Of a DNA stretch of 64,000 nucleotides, positions 27,615-41,618 are shown in pieces (position 1 is the first letter of the stretch; every line of letters starts with the position of its first letter). The notes under the pieces were generated by a model. The model saw only the letters and a program-made list of their open reading frames with translations, had not been told where the DNA came from and searched no databases. A program made the translations under genes and the position numbers. The DNA is from Psychrobacter jeotgali. Lineage in GTDB: Bacteria; Pseudomonadota; Gammaproteobacteria; Pseudomonadales; Moraxellaceae. The stretch spans positions 2,046,001-2,110,000 of the forward strand of contig NZ_CAJHAF010000001.1 in NCBI RefSeq assembly GCF_904846315.1, given 5' to 3'.

Positions 27615-29483
27615 ATGAGTCAATTTGTAATTAATATTATTTTCGTAGGTCTGTCCTTCGCTCTTTACTTCGGTATTGCAATTTGGGCACGCGCTGGTAC
27701 CACCAGTGAGTTCTATGTGGCAGGCGGCGGTGTACACCCGGTTGTAAACGGTATGGCAACGGCTGCTGACTGGATGAGTGCAGCATCATTCATCTCTATG
27801 GCAGGTATTATTGCCGCTGGTGGCTACGGTGCCTCAACCTACTTAATGGGTTGGACAGGTGGTTATGTACTACTCGCCATGTTGCTTGCTCCCTATTTAC
27901 GTAAGTTTGGTAAGTTTACCGTACCTGATTTCATCGGTGACCGCTTTTATTCAAAGACCGCTGCAATGATTGCTGTGGTTTGTCTAATTATTGCATCAAC
28001 CACTTATGTTATCGGTCAGATGACTGGTGCTGGTGTCGCTTTCTCGCGCTTCTTAGAAGTTGAGAACACTACCGGTCTAATTATTGCTGCTGTCGTAGTT
28101 TTCTTCTACGCCGTACTTGGCGGTATGAAAGGCATTACTTATACACAGGTTGCGCAGTATGTAGTACTGATGATTGCTTACACGATTCCAGCTGTGTTTA
28201 TCTCGCTTGAATTAACAGGCAACCCTATTCCAGGTCTAGGTTTATTCTCAAACCATGTAGAATCTGGCGTTCCGATTCTAACTAAGCTTGACCAAGTCGT
28301 TACTGACTTAGGTTTTACTGCCTATACTGCTGACGTACCGAACAAGCTCAACATGGTGCTGTTCACTTTGTCACTAATGATTGGTACTGCGGGCTTACCA
28401 CACGTTATCATTCGCTTTTTCACTGTACCTAAAGTAGCTGATGCGCGCTGGACAGCGGGTTGGACATTAGTATTTATCTCACTTCTATACTTTACCGCTC
28501 CTGCAGTTGGTGCTATGGCGCGCCTAAACCTAATTGATACTATCTATCCACAAGGCGTGGAAGAACCTGCTATCAACTATGATCAGCGTCCAGACTGGAT
28601 GAGAACATGGGAAGATACTGGTCTTATCAAATACAACGACCTAAATAACGATGGTCGTATCCAAATGTATAACGATAGTGGATTAGGTGCAGCTCAGTTA
28701 GCATTAGCTACTGCTGAAACTGAAGGCGGCGACGTTGCTGCAGCACAAAACGAAGTTGCAGAAGCACAGGCAGCCCATGATTTAGAAGTTGATGGCCGTT
28801 TTGCTAATGCAGGTTGGGCAGGTAATGAGCTTGATGTCAACGCTGATATCATGGTTCTAGCAAACCCAGAGATTGCTCAGCTTCCACCTTGGGTTATTGG
28901 TCTTATCGCTGCAGGTGGTTTAGCAGCAGCATTGTCAACAGCAGCTGGTCTACTACTCGCTATTTCATCAGCAATCAGTCATGATTTAATTAAGCGAAAC
29001 CTTAATCCAAATATTACTGATAAAGGTGAATTGCAAGTTGCTCGTGTCACGATGGCTGTCGCAATTGTGGTCGCTACTTGGCTTGGTATTAACCCACCAG
29101 GGTTTGCCGCACAGGTAGTTGCGCTCGCCTTTGGTATTGCTGGTGCCTCACTGTTCCCAGCACTTATGATGGGTATTTTCTCTAAGCGTATTAATAGTCT
29201 CGGTGCTATTTGTGGCATGCTAGCTGGCTTGATTAGTATCTTAGTTTATATCTTTGTATTCAAAGGCTGGTTCTTTATTAGTGGTACTGCGAACTTCCCA
29301 GATACTGCAGAGTACTGGTTGTTCGGTATCTCGCCACTATCATTCGGTGCAATTGGTGCGTTGATTAACTTTGCCGTAGCGTTTGCTGTCTCTTATGCTA
29401 CTGCCCCACCACCGGTACATATTCAAGAGTTGGTTGAAAGTGTACGTTCTCCTCGCGGAGCCGGCGGCGCAATCGACCACTAA
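27615..29483 (+). CDS. Sodium:solute symporter large subunit (VC_2705 subfamily, acetate-type)
   Basis: A 622-residue member of the solute:sodium symporter family with about 13 membrane helices. The N-terminus EFYVAGGGVHPVVNGMATAA and the region GYVLLAMLLAPYLRKFGKFT resemble ActP/PutP-type carriers. A hydrophilic insertion of about 110 residues (about 315-425, with QRPDWMRTWEDTGLIKYNDL) is typical of the subfamily that pairs with DUF4212. Acetate or another short carboxylate is the likely substrate, but this is inferred. A terminator follows. Confidence 0.93.
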   Translation: MSQFVINIIFVGLSFALYFGIAIWARAGTTSEFYVAGGGVHPVVNGMATAADWMSAASFISMAGIIAAGGYGASTYLMGWTGGYVLLAMLLAPYLRKFGKFTVPDFIGDRFYSKTAAMIAVVCLIIASTTYVIGQMTGAGVAFSRFLEVENTTGLIIAAVVVFFYAVLGGMKGITYTQVAQYVVLMIAYTIPAVFISLELTGNPIPGLGLFSNHVESGVPILTKLDQVVTDLGFTAYTADVPNKLNMVLFTLSLMIGTAGLPHVIIRFFTVPKVADARWTAGWTLVFISLLYFTAPAVGAMARLNLIDTIYPQGVEEPAINYDQRPDWMRTWEDTGLIKYNDLNNDGRIQMYNDSGLGAAQLALATAETEGGDVAAAQNEVAEAQAAHDLEVDGRFANAGWAGNELDVNADIMVLANPEIAQLPPWVIGLIAAGGLAAALSTAAGLLLAISSAISHDLIKRNLNPNITDKGELQVARVTMAVAIVVATWLGINPPGFAAQVVALAFGIAGASLFPALMMGIFSKRINSLGAICGMLAGLISILVYIFVFKGWFFISGTANFPDTAEYWLFGISPLSFGAIGALINFAVAFAVSYATAPPPVHIQELVESVRSPRGAGGAIDH

Positions 29484-29516
29484 GCTAGGTTATTGAATGA
29501 TAGATATAATTTAAGT

Positions 29517-29556
29517 ATCACTCACAGGCACCTGTTGCTTGTGAGTGATTTTTTTA
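29517..29556 (+). terminator. Intrinsic terminator after the symporter operon
   Basis: ATCACTCACA (29517-29526) pairs with TGTGAGTGAT (29540-29549), followed by a T tract. Confidence 0.92.
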
Positions 29557-29646
29557 CCCATCGTTATTGTAAAACAGGGTGACAAAAGACTGTTTTGTTA
29601 ACCATGATTATTTCGTTACCAACGTTTATGCCGTTAAGGAAATTTT

Positions 29647-30192
29647 ATGCTTTATGAGTTTATTGCAACTATGGCCGCAGGATTTGGTTTGGCTGGAGTG
29701 GCGCTGATTATAACTCACCTCAGTAAGCTAGCCGGTAAAAAGCCCCCCAAAGGACTTGTGCCATTATTCGCCGCTATTGGGATCTTTGCTTTTCAAATAC
29801 ATCAAGAGTATAACTGGTACGATCAACAAGCAGAGCAATTACCAGAAGGAGTCACCGTTGTCAAAACGGTTGAGGAAACTGCATGGTTCCGTCCATGGTC
29901 ATATATTAAGCCACAAATTGTCCGCTTTATGGCGGTAGATAGCGGTCAAGCACGTGCTCGAATAGACAATCAAAATATGTATCTAGTTAACCTATACCTA
30001 TTTGAAAGACGTATGAGCGTTAAACAAATTCCACAAGTTATCGACTGTGCTACTCCAGCACGTGCCGATTATGTCTTACCTGCAGCGGATAGTACATTAT
30101 CTATTGATGAGCATATTAACCAGACCACCAAATGGCATCCTTTAGCGACTGATGAACCATTATATATAAGTGTCTGTACCAATAAAGCTTAG
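29647..30192 (+). CDS. Hypothetical two-helix membrane protein
   Basis: 181 residues. Two membrane helices at about 3-25 and 37-54 are joined by a basic loop (KLAGKKPPKG). A soluble domain of about 125 residues follows, with EETAWFRPWSYIKPQIVRFM and VIDCATPARADYV. The loop is positively charged and therefore probably cytoplasmic, which would place the C-terminal domain in the periplasm. AAGGAAATTTT gives a good ribosome site. I do not recognise a characterised family. It follows the symporter operon but has its own start region after a terminator. Confidence 0.75.
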   Translation: MLYEFIATMAAGFGLAGVALIITHLSKLAGKKPPKGLVPLFAAIGIFAFQIHQEYNWYDQQAEQLPEGVTVVKTVEETAWFRPWSYIKPQIVRFMAVDSGQARARIDNQNMYLVNLYLFERRMSVKQIPQVIDCATPARADYVLPAADSTLSIDEHINQTTKWHPLATDEPLYISVCTNKA

Positions 30193-30303
30193 ACCCCAAT
30201 AAATAAAGATGCAACGATAGTAAAAGTTTATTAGCATTTTGACAGATGTTTATTAGACAGTAATAGTATGAATACACAGAATGTAGATGATATTTTGAAT
30301 ATA

Positions 30304-30909
30304 TTAATAACGGTTAATCGTGTTGGTATAGGCATGCTTTGAATTGGCTCCTAATAATAGGCCAATACCCAAACCACCAAAATGACCTGCGAATGATACT
30401 CCAGGCTGCGGCATCAAACCTTGTTTGATAGTAAGCCAGTAGCCTGTACCCATCACAATACAAGCTAGCAAATAGCCCCAACGTCTGGCAAATAAAGCCC
30501 CGCCGATCATAAATCCAAGCATTGCAAAACAAAGCCCAGAAGCGCCAATATGTATGGATAGTGGCGAGCCAATTATCCAAGTTACCACACCTGAAGCTAC
30601 GATAAGCTTAACAATCGTGCGATAAGCATTATTTTCAAAAAGTCCAAATAAAAATAAGATTTGCAGTAAAGTAACAGTATTTCCCAACAAATGAGGGAAG
30701 TTACCATGCATAGTCCATGAAGCAAAAATACCCACAATACTACCCAAATCTACAGTACGGGGTACAATACCAAATATATTCCAAACACCAAATAATACGA
30801 TCTCATTTAAGAAGAACATGCCCCACATTGGTATTAATACAAACGCATATAAACCAATAACTTGTTTTAGACGTGTCAATATTAAAGATGTTAGTTGCTG
30901 CACGTTCAT
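30304..30909 (-). CDS. Rhomboid-family intramembrane serine protease
   Basis: 201 residues, about six membrane helices. The rhomboid active-site motif GASG is at residues 122-125 (nucleophile Ser124), with the partner His176 in FAGHFGGLGIG. HGNFPHLLGN (68-77) gives the conserved His and Asn of TM2. This is a short form without extra cytosolic domains. Substrate unknown. It lies downstream of the 5'-nucleotidase gene, in the opposite direction to the hypothetical membrane protein. Confidence 0.88.
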   Translation of the reverse strand: MNVQQLTSLILTRLKQVIGLYAFVLIPMWGMFFLNEIVLFGVWNIFGIVPRTVDLGSIVGIFASWTMHGNFPHLLGNTVTLLQILFLFGLFENNAYRTIVKLIVASGVVTWIIGSPLSIHIGASGLCFAMLGFMIGGALFARRWGYLLACIVMGTGYWLTIKQGLMPQPGVSFAGHFGGLGIGLLLGANSKHAYTNTINRY

Positions 30910-30993
30910 ATCTATCCTCTTTTTATTTAGACTAAACTTCTACTCACCTTTATTTTATTAACTAAAACCTTTATAGGTATACCACAGAATAAC

Positions 30994-32046
30994 CTAATTT
31001 TTTATAGCAAAAAGTGGCTGGTTAACTGGAGTGAAATATAATGAATCTCTATCTTTCTTAATGTCAAAGTCACTATTAGCATGCAATAAAGAGGCTGAGT
31101 GATAAGGTACTAGCGCTGTAGGTATAAAGTGGCGGGCGGCATCAATATGTTTGATCGAATCATCAAAAAAGATATGCGGTGCAAAAGTCTTCAGTACCGC
31201 TGTCTTTTCTAGACCTCCTAAAAAGAATGCCATATCAAGGTCTACTCCCCATTCACGTAATGTCTTAATGGCTCGCAGATCAGCTGGGGCATTACGCGCT
31301 GTCACCAGTGCAATCTTCATCGGACAATCGTTTAGACGTGCAGGTAAACGCTCTTGTATTTTAGATAGTTTAATCAATAGCTCAGCATAAGGGCCTTTCT
31401 CAATAGGCAAATCACGCATTTGCGCTTCACGCTCATGAAAAGCTCGCAGGCCCTGTTGTTTATAGAGCAGCTCCCCTGAATCATCAAATAATACCGCATC
31501 ACCATCAAATGCTATACGCAGCTGCTGGGTATCAAGCTCATAAGTATTAACAGGTGTAGCATCAAGTATCGCACACGCACATATATTAGCATCGGTTACT
31601 TGCTGAGCATCAGCATGATTGGTCGTCAAAAATAAGTCAACATTGAAATCAGCAATATAAGGGGCAACGGGGCTCCCGGATATAAAGGCTGAACGCGAAA
31701 TAGTCAGGCCATTTTTGCGAATAGCATTTAATACTTGAATCCCTGTATCGGGGCTACTTTTAGAGACGATAACCACTTCGACCAAAGGCGTTTGAATGTC
31801 ACTTCCTGGTTGCACGCAGTTATTACAGTACTTATTGAGGTTCAGTAAAGCTTCAATAAGCGGATAGCCTGCGCCAATATTCAATGGCTCATCTTCACGC
31901 TCTGCCATATAATCACGAAACTCTTTTACTGCTTCAGTAGGACGTTGCTGTAATAGTTTCAACAAATGATTTTCAGACTCCGACAAATCGAATAAAGCAG
32001 TTGCTGATATTGCAACTATAAGAGTATTACTAAAATCAACAGCCAT
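30994..32046 (-). CDS. Cytosolic 5'-nucleotidase (PF06189-type)
   Basis: 350 residues, soluble, no signal peptide. Resembles the 5'-nucleotidase family related to cytosolic nucleotidase I, a HAD-like hydrolase releasing phosphate from nucleoside monophosphates. Marks: an N-terminal VAISATALFDL with the HAD motif I Asp in an unusual context, RIAFDGDAVLFDDSGE, IALVTARNAPADLRAIKTLR and HIFFDDSIKHID. It is cotranscribed at most with the rhomboid gene 84 bp downstream. Confidence 0.9.
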   Translation of the reverse strand: MAVDFSNTLIVAISATALFDLSESENHLLKLLQQRPTEAVKEFRDYMAEREDEPLNIGAGYPLIEALLNLNKYCNNCVQPGSDIQTPLVEVVIVSKSSPDTGIQVLNAIRKNGLTISRSAFISGSPVAPYIADFNVDLFLTTNHADAQQVTDANICACAILDATPVNTYELDTQQLRIAFDGDAVLFDDSGELLYKQQGLRAFHEREAQMRDLPIEKGPYAELLIKLSKIQERLPARLNDCPMKIALVTARNAPADLRAIKTLREWGVDLDMAFFLGGLEKTAVLKTFAPHIFFDDSIKHIDAARHFIPTALVPYHSASLLHANSDFDIKKDRDSLYFTPVNQPLFAIKN

Positions 32047-32183
32047 AACTTTCTACTTGTATCTTTATTTATGAATATAAAAAAGGAATAAATTCTGCTA
32101 AGTTTACTACATTTATAGAGAGTTATAATGATAAGAAGCGTTATGGTAACGTCACTCTATTGCTCCATGACTAAACCTATAAA

Positions 32184-32216
32184 AAAAGCCATACTGTCAT
32201 TACGACAATATGGCTA
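32184..32216 (-). terminator. Terminator of the TRAP transporter operon
   Basis: On the minus strand AGCCATATTGTC pairs with GACAGTATGGCT (one G-U) and is followed by a T run; 32187-32198 with 32204-32215. Confidence 0.9.
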
Positions 32217-32272
32217 TAAAGCTTAAGATTTTTCGTTTTACACTGCCCTGCAATAAATCCGTATGAATAATC

Positions 32273-33562
32273 TTAGTTTAACAACACTAAAGATATTGCT
32301 GGGAATGCTACCAAAATAACTAAGCGAATCAAATCTGAGACAATAAAGGGCGTTACCCCTTTAAACATATCACCAAGCTTGATATGGGGTGCCATCGCTT
32401 TGATTACAAAGATATTCATGCCCATAGGCGGGGTAATTAATCCCAGCTCTACAGTCAGCACTGCAATGATACCAAACCATACCGGATCAAACCCTAATGC
32501 TAAGATAATCGGGAATACAACGGGAATAGTAATGACTAGCATCGCTAAGGCATCCATAAACAGACCCAGCAAAAAATACATAATCAAGATACAGATTAGT
32601 ACAATCATAGGGCTTACAGCCAAGCCGCCAATCCAAGTCGCTAGCGAATAAGACAACCGTGATACTGAGATAAAGTAGCCTAATGCCTCAGCACCTAATA
32701 GCATAAAGAAAACCACTGCAGATAATGCTAAGGTTTCAATCAATGACTGCTTAAGACCTTGTAAACGCATACCTTTAACGGCTGCATATGACCAAGAGGC
32801 GAAAGCACCTACGGCCGCTCCTTCTGTTGGGGTAAATAGCCCTAAAAAGATACCTGCTATAATAATAATGAAAATAAAGGTAAAAGGAATAAGACCTGTA
32901 AGTGAAAAAATCTTAGCTTTCCAAGAGGTTTTTTCACCGCGCTGTGCTAAGTGTGGCTTCCAGCGTACCATAATCATCACGGTAATAGAGTACATAACCA
33001 TGCCTAAAATACCCGGCAAGAAGCCTGCGATAAACATGTCGCCAACCGATTGCTGAGTTAATACTGCATAAACCAGTAGCGCAATACTAGGCGGAATCAT
33101 AATACCGAGCGTACCACCCGCAGCTAATATACCGCAAGCAAAGCCAGGCTGATAACCATACTTTTCCATTTGCGGCAAAGCAACACGGGTCATGGTAGAA
33201 GCCGTTGCCAAAGAGGAGCCTGATATGGAAGCAAAGATGCCGGAGGAGCCAATACCCGCAATACCTAAACTTCCTCTGACGCCTCCAAAAATAGTGCGGG
33301 TGGCATCAAAGAGTTTAGCCGCCATACCTGAGTGAGTGGCAAAGACCCCCATCAGAATGAATAGTGGAATAGCACTGAAATCATACTTAGCTAAAACGTC
33401 TACTGGGATATCTTTGAGCATTTGTAGCGCACCATCAGAGCTGGTAACTGCTCCAAAGCCTACTAGGCCTACACCTAACATGGCAAGCGCTACAGGTACC
33501 CTAACCACCACCAATAAGATCATACATACTAGACCGACTGCACCGATAATTTCTGGACTCAT
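32273..33562 (-). CDS. TRAP transporter large permease, DctM type
   Basis: Large membrane subunit (429 residues, about 12 helices) of a tripartite ATP-independent periplasmic transporter driven by a sodium gradient. Family marks are FSAIPLFILMGVFATHSGMA, SGSSLATASTMTRVALPQM, ILAAGGTLGIMIPPSIALLV and ELGLITPPMGMNIFVIK. It overlaps the DctQ gene by 4 bp (ATGA), so the two are translationally coupled. It is the last gene of the operon. Confidence 0.96.
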   Translation of the reverse strand: MSPEIIGAVGLVCMILLVVVRVPVALAMLGVGLVGFGAVTSSDGALQMLKDIPVDVLAKYDFSAIPLFILMGVFATHSGMAAKLFDATRTIFGGVRGSLGIAGIGSSGIFASISGSSLATASTMTRVALPQMEKYGYQPGFACGILAAGGTLGIMIPPSIALLVYAVLTQQSVGDMFIAGFLPGILGMVMYSITVMIMVRWKPHLAQRGEKTSWKAKIFSLTGLIPFTFIFIIIIAGIFLGLFTPTEGAAVGAFASWSYAAVKGMRLQGLKQSLIETLALSAVVFFMLLGAEALGYFISVSRLSYSLATWIGGLAVSPMIVLICILIMYFLLGLFMDALAMLVITIPVVFPIILALGFDPVWFGIIAVLTVELGLITPPMGMNIFVIKAMAPHIKLGDMFKGVTPFIVSDLIRLVILVAFPAISLVLLN

Positions 33563-34086
33563 GCGCCTGTCTCCTCGGCGTCATAAAACTCGCCCGTTTT
33601 AAAAATATTGATAGATTCGATTAGTGAGCGAATAGCGAGAAAAATACTTAGGATAGCGCTTATACCATAAATAGGCATCATGGAAAGTCTTAGGTCTTGA
33701 GTGACTTTGCCAAACTCTACAGCGTCAAGAGCACTTTCATATAACCCCCAAGTGAAAACTACACCGATAACAAAGAACCCCATCATAAAAATGCCCATCA
33801 TGTAGCCTTTTACAGACTGGGGCATCTTTTGGGTAAAAACATCCACTATGATTTGGGAGCGTTCAACGAATGCGGCAAAAGCCGCTAGTAATGCAAATAA
33901 CATAAAATAGGAAACAATCTCAACACTACCCTTGACCGTAAAGCCAAACTCACCACCCGTTATCTTAAAAATATAACGGGCAGCAACGTCAGCAATAGTA
34001 ACAAGAACAATGATAATGAGACTGATACCACCTATAAACTGACATAACCTGGAGATAAAGGTACTGATTCTGACTAAAAAAGCCAT
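33559..34086 (-). CDS. TRAP transporter small permease, DctQ type
   Basis: 175 residues with four membrane helices; the partner of DctM. The pattern VTIADVAARYIFKITGGEFG in helix 1-2 is typical of DctQ. Its stop overlaps the DctM start by 4 bp, and it lies 21 bp downstream of the DctP gene. Confidence 0.93.
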   Translation of the reverse strand: MAFLVRISTFISRLCQFIGGISLIIIVLVTIADVAARYIFKITGGEFGFTVKGSVEIVSYFMLFALLAAFAAFVERSQIIVDVFTQKMPQSVKGYMMGIFMMGFFVIGVVFTWGLYESALDAVEFGKVTQDLRLSMMPIYGISAILSIFLAIRSLIESINIFKTGEFYDAEETGA

Positions 34087-34107
34087 GATATGACGGTCTC
34101 CAGTTGA

Positions 34108-35172
34108 TTAGACTTTACAGGCAGCACTAGCAGCTTTGGCTTTTTCATAAACACCATCAGCATCTAGACCTAAAGCATTAACGTCAGCAAGATATTTTTT
34201 TGTCCCTTTTTCGAGCGGGCCTTTCCAATCTGGGTCATTAAGTGGATCAGGAATCTCTACAATCTCATCTCCTTTATCTTTGGCAGCCTGTATCGCCATC
34301 TGATCATGCTTATCGAACACTTCACCGACCTTATTAGCAAGCGCCATTCCTGAGTTTTTATCCAGAACTTGTTTTAGATCATCGGGTAGGCTTTCATACT
34401 TATCCTTATTCATAGTAACCATGAGGGCTGAACTATAAAAAGGAATATTGGTATGATACTTGGTGATCTCATCAATTTTAAAAGCGGTTACTGCTTCCCA
34501 AGGGAAACTCAACCCATCAACGACACCACGCTGTAAGGAGGTGTACATATCGTTAGCAGGTAAACCGACAGGAGAGGCGCCAGCGCTCTCAATAATATCA
34601 CCAGCGACGGCAGAAGGACGGCGAATACGCATACCTTTCATATCTGCAGGTGTTCGAATGAGCTTATTAGTAGTATGAAGTGAACCTGGCCCCGCACCAT
34701 ACATAAATAGCAGATGTGAGTCCTCGTATTCACCAGCTAAAGTGCCATCTTCATATAGAGTTTGTAGCATACAACCCATCTGTGTCGCTGAACTAGATAA
34801 CCCAGGTAGCTCTGCAATCTGAGTTAGAGGAAAACGACCACTGGTATAGCCATGGGCTTGAGAACCAATATCGATAGTTCCTTTTGCAGCAGCATCATAA
34901 GTGACATCCGCTTTAGCTAGACCAGCTGATGGATACAGCTCAATCTTTAAGCGTCCATCAGAATCAGCTTCTACCTGCTGTGCCCAAGGTTCGAACACTT
35001 CTTTGCTAATAGAAGAGGTAGCTGGCCAAAAATGTGAGAAACGCAGAGTAGTGGTTTCTTGAGATGAAGTGGCGGTGCTATCTGTATTACTGTCAGATGG
35101 ACCAGAACAGCCAAGTAGACTGACAGCAGCTAATGCACCAATAGAGAAAAGTGGAGCTAATTTCATTATCAA
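34108..35172 (-). CDS. TRAP transporter solute-binding lipoprotein, DctP type
   Basis: 354 residues. The signal peptide ends in a lipobox (SLLGC, Cys about 22), so the binding protein is predicted to be membrane-anchored; many DctP proteins are freely soluble. The domain shows LRFSHFWPATSSISKEVFEP, MKGMRIRRPSAVAGDIIESA with the conserved Arg that usually binds a carboxylate, and VVDGLSFPWEAV. The substrate is likely an organic acid, not defined further. The first gene of the dctPQM-type operon. An inverted repeat lies upstream. Confidence 0.93.
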   Translation of the reverse strand: MIMKLAPLFSIGALAAVSLLGCSGPSDSNTDSTATSSQETTTLRFSHFWPATSSISKEVFEPWAQQVEADSDGRLKIELYPSAGLAKADVTYDAAAKGTIDIGSQAHGYTSGRFPLTQIAELPGLSSSATQMGCMLQTLYEDGTLAGEYEDSHLLFMYGAGPGSLHTTNKLIRTPADMKGMRIRRPSAVAGDIIESAGASPVGLPANDMYTSLQRGVVDGLSFPWEAVTAFKIDEITKYHTNIPFYSSALMVTMNKDKYESLPDDLKQVLDKNSGMALANKVGEVFDKHDQMAIQAAKDKGDEIVEIPDPLNDPDWKGPLEKGTKKYLADVNALGLDADGVYEKAKAASAACKV

Positions 35173-35453
35173 TTCCTTTTGATAATTAGAAGAAAATAAA
35201 AAGCACTGTGATTAATAGTTTTCTAAGTGATTCAAATCTTATTGATTCAGAATCCTTTGAATCAACCTAAATTCTCTATAAACAGTACTCAGAAATATTA
35301 TAACTACTTATTATTAACTCTTTTTAATAAGATTGTCTAGAATTAACAACACTATCTGAAATTAACAGCTAAAACGATAACTGTCAAATCATTTTATAAC
35401 AAATAGCTTTTATAGTGATAACTTTTCAATTATATTTTAAATGCCCCAGCCAT
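35173..35453. other. Spacer upstream of the TRAP operon
   Basis: About 280 bp, strongly AT-rich. It contains the perfect inverted repeat TTGATTCA/TGAATCAA (35242-35249 and 35258-35265), about 75 bp before the DctP start, plus an additional TGATTCA at 35228-35234. It is a plausible operator for control of the transporter, but this is unproven. Confidence 0.45.
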
Positions 35454-35490
35454 AAAAAAAGCCCCCTCTACATAAGTAAAGGGGGCTTTT
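35454..35490 (-). terminator. Terminator of the rRNA operon
   Basis: AGCCCCCTCTA (from 35459) pairs with AAAGGGGGCT. On the minus strand it runs into seven T residues just after the 5S gene. Confidence 0.93.
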
Positions 35491-35502
35491 TAGGAATAGA
35501 GA

Positions 35503-35616
35503 GCTGACGATGACCTACTCTCACATGGCCGGAGCCACACTACCATTGGCGCTACGATGTTTCACTGCTGAGTTCGGGAAGGGATCAGGTGGTGCCATCG
35601 TGCTATTGTCGTCAGC
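35503..35616 (-). rRNA. rrf: 5S ribosomal RNA
   Basis: A minus-strand sequence of about 114 bases. It begins GCTGACGACAATAGCACGAT and ends GTAGGTCATCGTCAGC, with complementary termini and the conserved CCGAACTCAG segment. It is the last gene of the operon. Confidence 0.96.
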
Positions 35617-35680
35617 AAAGGGGGTTAGATATGAGTCTGTTGTTTGTTTTACTTATTTGACTAAGTATCACTTATCCTAA

Positions 35681-38661
<2,981 letters not shown>

Positions 38662-38683
38662 TTCTCTTTACTTTTTTAATAAC

Positions 38684-38731
38684 TTACCCCTGGGATAACA
38701 ACGGATGTCGTTAAGAGGTAAGTTATTAAGG
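38684..38731 (-). other. Hairpin in the tRNA-Ala to 23S spacer
   Basis: ATAACTTACC (from 38684) pairs with GGTAAGTTAT (to about 38729) around a loop of about 25 bases. It probably folds in the rRNA precursor. It resembles neither a tRNA nor a terminator. Confidence 0.55.
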
Positions 38732-38903
38732 TTAGGAGCGACGCGTGAACACGTCATTCCTAACCCAGACTCATATCTATGTTTTTAAATAGTTCCTAAT
38801 CCTTCGTCAGGTATTAGGTTCTGTATAAAACAGAAGTAAATAATCTTCTTAAAATTGGATTACTTAATTCTGTATTATTATATTTAAAGCTTGCTGTTTA
38901 TTA

Positions 38904-38979
38904 TGGTGGAGCCAAACGGAGTCGAACCGTTGACCTCCTGCGTGCAAGGCAGGCGCTCTACCAACTGAGCTATGGCCCC
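38904..38979 (-). tRNA. tRNA-Ala (TGC)
   Basis: A 76-base cloverleaf beginning GGGGCCATAGCTCAGTTGG, anticodon TGC in CCTTGCACG, T-arm GGTTCGACTCC and an encoded CCA. Located in the 16S-23S spacer. Confidence 0.98.
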
Positions 38980-38987
38980 ATGATGTA

Positions 38988-39064
38988 TGGTGGGTCTGAT
39001 AAGACTTGAACTTATGACCCCCGCGTTATCAACACGGTGCTCTAACCAGCTGAGCTACAGACCC
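38988..39064 (-). tRNA. tRNA-Ile (GAT)
   Basis: A 77-base cloverleaf beginning GGGTCTGTAGCTCAGCTGG, anticodon GAT in GTTGATAAC, T-arm AGTTCAAGTCT and an encoded CCA. It precedes tRNA-Ala in the transcript, the common order. Confidence 0.98.
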
Positions 39065-39267
39065 TGAGCGAGGATACCATCAAAGCACTGCTTTGATCCG
39101 AGCGCAAGAGTAATTTCCTTAAAGGGAAATTGCTAAAAGCCCTGTATCTTCTTACACTTTATAGCGTAATTATACTTTTTTAGCTTCGCAAGGAAAATCC
39201 TTTAAATAGGATTTTCTATTAGCGTGACTAACAGTACCATGACGCTTAAGCTTTAATAAACTAGCTT

Positions 39268-41081
<1,814 letters not shown>

Positions 41082-41191
41082 CGCTTTTAAATAGTGTCTT
41101 ACTTCTGTCGTCCAGTAAGTAAGTAATACTGTATTCTGTTTGCTAAGATAGTCTTAATCCCTTGCGGGTTGTTCTATCTAGCGAGCCGACT

Positions 41192-41219
41192 ATCATATCA
41201 TAACGATTTGGTTTGTCAA
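41192..41219 (-). promoter_or_regulatory. rRNA operon promoter, proximal
   Basis: Minus strand TTGACA, 16-base spacer, TATGAT, followed by a G+C-rich discriminator (GTCGGCTCG). It lies about 335 bases before the 16S gene. Confidence 0.85.
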
Positions 41220-41309
41220 GCTTTTTTATAATTTGTTTCAGTAAGTTAAGAAGTTGATTTGGCTAATAATGTTAGCCTGTATCTCGTCCTATCCCTTAAT
41301 GAGGTGCGT

Positions 41310-41337
41310 ATTATAGACGCTTTATTTATGAAGTCAA
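41310..41337 (-). promoter_or_regulatory. rRNA operon promoter, middle
   Basis: Minus strand TTGACT, 16-base spacer, TATAAT, then ACGCACCTC. Same spacing as the other two promoters. Confidence 0.82.
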
Positions 41338-41479
41338 GAAGTATTTTAAGTTAGTTTGAAAGTTTTTATCTTAAAAGATTTGAACTCAAACTGTGGCTGG
41401 TTATCAATAGCTTCGCTATTTAATAATTAGTCAGTGGTAAAACCACTTTCCATACCGCCTTCCCTCTCGACTGGGTGGC

Positions 41480-41507
41480 ATTATACGTGGTTTTAATTGG
41501 GCGTCAA
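41480..41507 (-). promoter_or_regulatory. rRNA operon promoter, distal
   Basis: Minus strand TTGACG, 16-base spacer, TATAAT, then GCCACCCAG. It is preceded by AT-rich DNA that could act as an UP element. Confidence 0.8.
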
Positions 41508-41558
41508 GCGGTTTTGAAAATTAATTTTATTTAGTTTGTTTGGTACGCGGGGCGCACC

Positions 41559-41611
41559 CTGCTCGCTTGAATCAGTTTGGTGGGTTACGCTGCGCTAACC
41601 ACACCCTACAC
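41559..41611. repeat. Half copy of the palindromic repeat family
   Basis: GGTGGGTTACG, a short variable middle (CTGCG) and CTAACCACACCCTAC match the right half of the 8597-8712 element, with the inner part shortened. It lies just past the end of the glycosylase gene. Confidence 0.65.
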
Positions 41612-41618
41612 CATCGCC

